In this document: piece after piece, positions 59,163 to 64,000 of the stretch
Numbering within the stretch: position 1 is the stretch's first letter
Layout: every line of letters begins with the position of its first letter
NCBI GenBank assembly: GCA_027257055.1
Contig: JAPVLO010000097.1
Location: 3,100,001-3,164,000 of the forward strand
Direction of reading: 5' to 3'
Source: Cephalopachus bancanus
Taxonomy: Eukaryota > Chordata > Mammalia > Primates > Tarsiidae
Length of the DNA: 64,000 nt
Notes under the pieces: model-generated
Told to the model about the DNA's origin: nothing
Databases searched by the model: none
What the model saw: only the letters and a program-made list of their open reading frames with translations
Position numbers and translations under genes: made by a program

Positions 59163-59559
59163 GTTACGGTATTCTTTGCTCCTTTTACTTACACTTGCAA
59201 TGTATTTTTACTTTAAGAGGAAAAAAATTTGCTTTACTTCCTGGAAAATGTCTTTTTTGTTTCCTGATTGCCATGTATTATTTCTCTGGTAGCAATAATA
59301 AAAGTTGAAAAACACATATAAATGTCTGTATATTTAATTTCACTTAACAAAAAAAACTTACAGATTAGTGTTTTGTGCTATGATGATAAGTATTTTTTTT
59401 AGACATTTAAACACATTTGTATTTGAATTCTGAAAACTGAGTGGTAAATTTATTACAGGTTAACATTTTGCAAATAGCAGTCTGCATTGCATTTTGATGT
59501 TAAATATCCCAATTTCCCCCCTAGCTGCTTTAATTCTATCAAGCTGGCATTTTATTTTC
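59163..59559. other. unassigned sequence
   Basis: AT-rich, no recognised element. Confidence 0.4.
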
Positions 59560-60025
59560 AAAGTCCAAGTAAATTATCATGGCATACAAAGCCCTTCAAC
59601 ATTTTAGTGTAGTCTGTCTATTCTACAAATTCAATCTCTCTAAGAAACCTATACAAAAATTAGGTTCAGTTACTCAGCAAACACTGAAGATTCTATATTA
59701 TACTCCAATGCCTCTATAAATGTTACTCCTGATGTCTGGGTTGGTTCTTATTTCTCTCTTTACAGTTAACTGAAACTTGTCTTCAGTGTCCAAATTACAT
59801 GCCATGTTTGCTATCTGAAACATAAGGGAAACTATTACACCCATACATACCTCATATGTTAGTAGCAATTTTTATATAATATTTTATTTATTTATTTATA
59901 CTCCATATTAGACTCTGTGCTCTTAGAAATTGAGTTCGATCTTGTTTATATTTGTATTCTTAATGCTTAGATTCTATATTGTCCTGACAGTTTAAATAAT
60001 TGCTGAATGAGTGGACCACAATAAT
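59560..60025 (+). mobile_element. L2
   Basis: Sense L2: 'catggcatacaaagcccttc', 'acattttagtgtagtctgtc', then the L2 3' end 'tctgtgctcttagaaattga', 'tgcttagattctatattg' and 'aataattgctgaatgagtgg'. Confidence 0.75.
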
Positions 60026-60186
60026 TCTGTGGCTACACAACTATTTTGCTTTAATTATTGAGCCATTTTTCCATACTATTTTTTACTAAGGCGAAATATA
60101 TCCAAACTGGAGTCACTCCGATTTAGAGCTCTAAAATGAAGCCCAGAAGCCATTCTAAGATGGATGGCCCACATGACCTACAACCT

Positions 60187-60205
60187 TGCGCGCGCGCGCA
60201 CATAC

Positions 60206-60270
<65 letters not shown>
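60187..60270 (+). repeat. (GC)n-(CA)n microsatellite
   Basis: 'ttgcgcgcgcgcgcacatac' followed by about 30 CA units. Alternating purine/pyrimidine throughout. Frames on both strands through it are repeat artefacts. Confidence 0.97.
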
Positions 60271-60712
60271 CTTAGGAACTTACCTCTCACCTTTGAACTG
60301 GGCCGCACTACCACAATCGTAGCATCCTTGGAAAACAACTAAGTTTTACTGCCATTTCAGAACAGCAATAACTGATGGATATGGACTCATGTACAAAGTA
60401 GGCCGTCACCATCAATTATAACATTTTCAAAACAACTTGTGTAATCATCCTTAGCTTCCTTTAAAAAAATCCTATTTCCCTCCTTTTCTTCAGAACACAG
60501 TCTGGCTTGTATCGAATCTATGTTTCCAAATTCCAATGTCTAAGACCCCAATACATGCGTTGTCTTATTGCTTTGCTGTGTGATTTTTGCTTCCTGGTTG
60601 ACATTTGGTTAATCAACTTTAAAATTTACCAAAATATACATAAGCCACAAAGGATAATGAAATAGAGCAAATGATTACAATTTCTGAGTCCTTAATCAAC
60701 TCAGCAATTACC
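60271..60712. other. unassigned sequence
   Basis: No recognised repeat or gene. Confidence 0.4.
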
Positions 60713-60774
60713 TCTCAATACATTATATTTATCATAGACATCTTCTCAATACATTGTATTTATCATAGACACCT
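60713..60774 (+). repeat. 31-bp tandem duplication
   Basis: Two adjacent 31-bp units beginning 'tctcaatacattatattt' (60713) and 'tctcaatacattgtattt' (60744), differing at two positions. Confidence 0.95.
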
Positions 60775-60805
60775 TCCCACTCTACTTTATTGTTAAAAGA
60801 TCTTT

Positions 60806-61104
60806 GAGATATATATATATATATCGAGTTGGAGTCTCACTCTGTCACCCAGACTGGAATGCAGTGGCACGCTCCCGGCCACCACAGCCTCGACCTGCTG
60901 GGCTCTGGAGATCCTTCTGCCTCAGCCTTCCAAGTAGCTGGAACTACAGACCCGCACTACCAGGCCCGGCTAATTTTTTGATTTATTGTAGAGACGAGGT
61001 CTCGCCAAGTTGTCCAGGCGGGTCTCAAACCCGCGGGTTCAGGCAATCCACTCACCTCAGCCTCCCCAAGTGCAGGATTACAGGCTGAGCCACCGAGCTC
61101 GACT
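60806..61104 (-). mobile_element. Alu, intermediate/young type, with TSD
   Basis: Antisense Alu flanked by 'agatcttt' (60798-60805 and 61105-61112). The tail is an (AT)n run instead of poly-T. It lacks the left-arm deletion ('cgccaagttgtccaggcggg') but has 'gattttttgatttattgta'-type text and 'aacccgcgggttcagg', so it lies between the old and the young groups. Confidence 0.95.
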
Positions 61105-61112
61105 AGATCTTT

Positions 61113-62289
61113 ATTTTTGATACAGAGTATGTAAAAAATATCACCTAAATGTAAGGTACATGTGAGGAGATTTGGGTGGATGGGGCAAAAACTATATGAA
61201 AGCATTAATTCTATGAGTACAAATTCTCACTTAATTAAGGCAATAGCTTAAACCAGGACTATTATTTTATGCAAGACAGAGATAGTAGGGAAATTGACTA
61301 GACTATGTGCAAAAGATATTATCCATGATAGACTATATGAGAGATCAGAAAGATATTATTAGTTTTAAAAAAGAGTGTGGGGGGGGAGGCAAAAGGGATA
61401 AAAATTCCTAGTTAAACAACGAATTGTCAGTGTGAAAAGAGAAAATACAAAATAATTTTTTGGCAGCATTTGGCATTTTAACATATTTCTAACTCAAAGT
61501 TGTATATCTTATTACTCAATAAAGGTTTCAACTTAAAAGAAACTCTAGTTGATCCAAAGACAATAATAATATTGGTCTTGTAACATCAATATTTATCTCT
61601 TAAAAAATAGACAATTATAATGTTTTTTTGACACTGGATCAAAAAGCCTTCTACTGAATTCTTTAAATTCTTAGCAGATATCAATTTCATGTTTTTAGTC
61701 AAACAACATACATCTTCCACCTGAGAAAAGGCTATTTCAAATGATTACTTTGCCTGAATAGTAATTATGTATTTATGGATGCAGAGGAACACAGATGTTC
61801 TTCACACAAAAAAAGACTAATAAAATATTGATAGTTAAACTATTAAAGCACACTCTACTTTCAAGTAAATGGTGATTTTAAATTAGAAAAAAAATCAAAA
61901 TTTATGGCCCATACAACTTTTATCTTTTCATAGTTGCTCTTGGCTATTGCCAGTAATGATCAAAATGTTAATATTAACAGACAGCCATCTCCCTTAACAA
62001 CATGCTTTATGATGCTAGTTGTTTTTGGAGTTAAGTAACAATTCAAATTAACAGAACTTTTCAATATCTTATATGGAGCTTCTTGTAAATACTGATTTTA
62101 ACTCTCAATAAACATATTATTATTTTTTATTTATAATATCTCATTATTTTGTGACTTAATTTCCCATAGATATAAGTTTCTCCCTTATGACTTCAGGAGT
62201 AAACTAATTTACCTTATTTGGATCTTTAAAAGTTCTTAGACACTGCTTGTAAATATTTGACTCTAAGAGAGATAGAAAGTTAATACTAT
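61113..62289. other. unassigned, apparently unique sequence
   Basis: AT-rich with no recognised repeat. A G8 run lies at 61381-61388. Confidence 0.45.
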
Positions 62290-62390
62290 AGCATTAGTTA
62301 TCTTCTCTACCTGGGTAACCTCTATATTCCAGTTCCTAGAATGGCGTCTAGCACATGTGAAATAAATAAATCAATGAATGTATGAATTTA
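62290..62390 (+). mobile_element. L2 3' end fragment
   Basis: 'ctatattccagttcctagaa', 'tggcgtctagcacatgtgaa', 'ataaataaatcaatgaatg': the end of an L2 in sense. Confidence 0.65.
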
Positions 62391-63759
62391 TACAGTATAG
62401 AATGAAATACTTTTATTGTAAAAGGAATTTAAGCTAGAATGTCTTATAAAAAGATTTTCAGTTATTATATATTTCACTAATCAGGAACTCTAATGTGAGT
62501 CACCTACAAAGTCAGTGACATTAGCTTGTTACTTGTATGTCCCTCAGCAATAATATTCTTGTCTTCTCTAGCAGCATTCACAGTGGCTTCCTCACTGCAA
62601 TATCATGCTCCTTTTAGTGGTTTTGTATTCATAGAAAACTCCTTGGCGGTAGCTTAGAGCAATCTGAAGACTTGGATATAAACTTAAGAGTCAAACAAAC
62701 ACTAGAAACAACTTTGTGATATTCTCCTCACATCCTGGGCATTTTGATAATGCTGCTGCCTCTTTCAGAGCTATGTCTTATATTTCAAATGAGGAGATTG
62801 ACTCCACTGCTATTACTGAACTACAAAAATGCTTTCAGCAATGTTATAAAATCTATTGTAATGCTGAACAATAGAAACCCATAGAGCTTTGTCCAAATTT
62901 AAGAGTTGTAATGTACTAGGCAAAAGAATGTTTACTCCAAAATAATTTTCATCCTTCATACGCTATGTGTAATTTATATGACTAAAGAACAATCGTTATA
63001 ATACAAAGGTCACTTTGTACAAAAAAGATGATGTAATTAGCAATATAAAAATGTCATTATTCAGCTTACATATGAATTTAGTGTTAGAAAATTTAACGTT
63101 GATAAACATTAAATTGCTGCTTTATTTTTCTTTAGCTGCTACAGGTCAAAGAGTGTCCTAAAAATGCTTGTTTCTTTCAAACTCTACAAATTGAGTTGAA
63201 TAGAGGCAGGAAGGTATAGATTATCATAAATTTCCAGGAAATTTTCTTAGCTATTAGTGAGCAAATTAGACTTTTTACTGCCACTGCTTTTCCTACTGAT
63301 TTCAATTATCTCCAAACAGACCCAACAAAGCACAAAAAGCCCTACAGAAAAACAAACATTCAATAATAGAAAGCACATGAATGTGCAACAAGACCTGTAT
63401 AAGGACCATAGGGGAGCATGCACCTGCCAAAGGGCTAGATATATCTGTGAAGTGATATTTGTGTCATAGCAAAGCAATTGGTAGACACTATTCCGGGAAT
63501 TGGGATAAAACACTGGTAATGACAATTAATTTCTCTTGGGACAAATGAATGTGAAGTTAATAGTAGATAAGGAAAGACATTCATTCTCAAGGAAATTGAG
63601 AGAACAATAAAGGGCAACAGGCTTCAGCATTATGTTCAATTAAAAGAAGGACTTTAAAATTACCACTGACCCGTGAACATAATACTCCCCCCAAACTTAA
63701 CTACTTATAGTCTATAGTTGACCAGAAGCCTTATGAATACGTTAAACAATTGGTTAACA
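62391..63759. other. unassigned, apparently unique sequence
   Basis: About 1.4 kb without a recognised repeat or gene. The reverse frame at 63247-63525 has a hydrophobic stretch but no family signature. Confidence 0.45.
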
Positions 63760-64000
63760 CAGCAGTCCCCAACATTTTTAGCATCAGGGACCAGCTTTGT
63801 GGAAGATGATTTTTCCATGGACAGGGGTGGGGGTGGTTTTAGAATGATTCAAGTGCATTACATTTATTGAGCACTTTATTTCTATTATTATTGCTTTGTA
63901 CTATATAATGAAATAATTATACAACTCACCTTAATGCAGAATCAGTGGTAGCCCTGAGCTGTTTTCCTGCAACTAGACGGTCCCATCTGGGGGTGTTGGG
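63760..64000 (-). mobile_element. MER1-type hAT element (MER1A-like), cut by window edge
   Basis: Starts 'cagcagtccccaacattttt' (hAT inverted repeat) and follows the reverse of the element at 17012-17555: 'gtggaagatgatttttccat', 'ataattatacaactcacctt', 'tgcaactagacggtcccatc'. It continues beyond the window. Confidence 0.92.

Noticed and set aside
60123..60342. Open frames on both strands over the GC/CA repeat
   Set aside because: Repeat artefact; Cys-Val and His-Thr repeats come from the dinucleotide run.

Overview
The window looks like euchromatic, AT-rich mammalian DNA with no gene I can support. It contains many dimeric 7SL-derived Alu elements, which are confined to primates. The best-preserved copies do not match the human Alu S or Y types I know. 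They share a head with 'ggctcagcctgtaatccc', a linker with 'ctacaataaatcaaaaaat', and (in several copies) a short left-arm deletion. Together with LINE-1 copies whose 5'UTRs I do not recognise from anthropoids, this suggests a non-anthropoid primate, most likely a strepsirrhine (lemur or loris lineage). That placement is an inference. All open frames I examined are short, and most lie inside repeats or low-complexity sequence; none looks like a conserved exon.

Layout. 1-4960: an old LINE-1 (L1M-type) on the minus strand, broken up by four Alus and a younger L1 3' end. 4961-6885: non-repetitive sequence. 6890-12000: several old minus-strand L1 pieces, an Alu mosaic and a well-dated Alu with an exact target-site duplication. 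12000-15120: L2, MIR, a compound TG/GA microsatellite and a hAT-Charlie MITE. 16363-17555: two MER1-type hAT elements, one keeping the end of a transposase frame. 17648-21750: Alus, an L1MA-like 3' end and a younger L1 3' end. 22190-26094: L2, MaLR LTR-like sequence, MIR and unique sequence. 26095-29990: a decayed class III (ERV-L-like) region on the minus strand with LTR-like sequence at each end and a MaLR LTR inserted in it. 29991-39105: mostly unassigned sequence with MIR, L2, two Alus and L1M pieces.

39110-45233: a plus-strand L1 with a long 5'UTR, an ORF1 remnant and a broken ORF2, and a second L1 nested inside it in the opposite direction. 45234-51930: MaLR and other LTRs and an old L1. 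51933-55600: a second plus-strand L1 with a different 5'UTR, lacking ORF1 and the ORF2 N-terminus and carrying an Alu. 55720-59090: old minus-strand L1 split by two MaLR LTRs and an Alu. 59560-64000: L2, a GC/CA microsatellite, an Alu, unique sequence and a MER1-type element cut by the window edge.

Nothing here amounts to a new biological system. The observations most worth checking are a signal-peptide-like frame in an L1 5'UTR, three perfect hairpins that look like template-switch mutations, a rearranged Alu mosaic, the lineage-specific Alu subfamily, and two L1 lineages with apparently unrelated promoters. Repeat family names are from memory of consensus sequences; no database search was possible.
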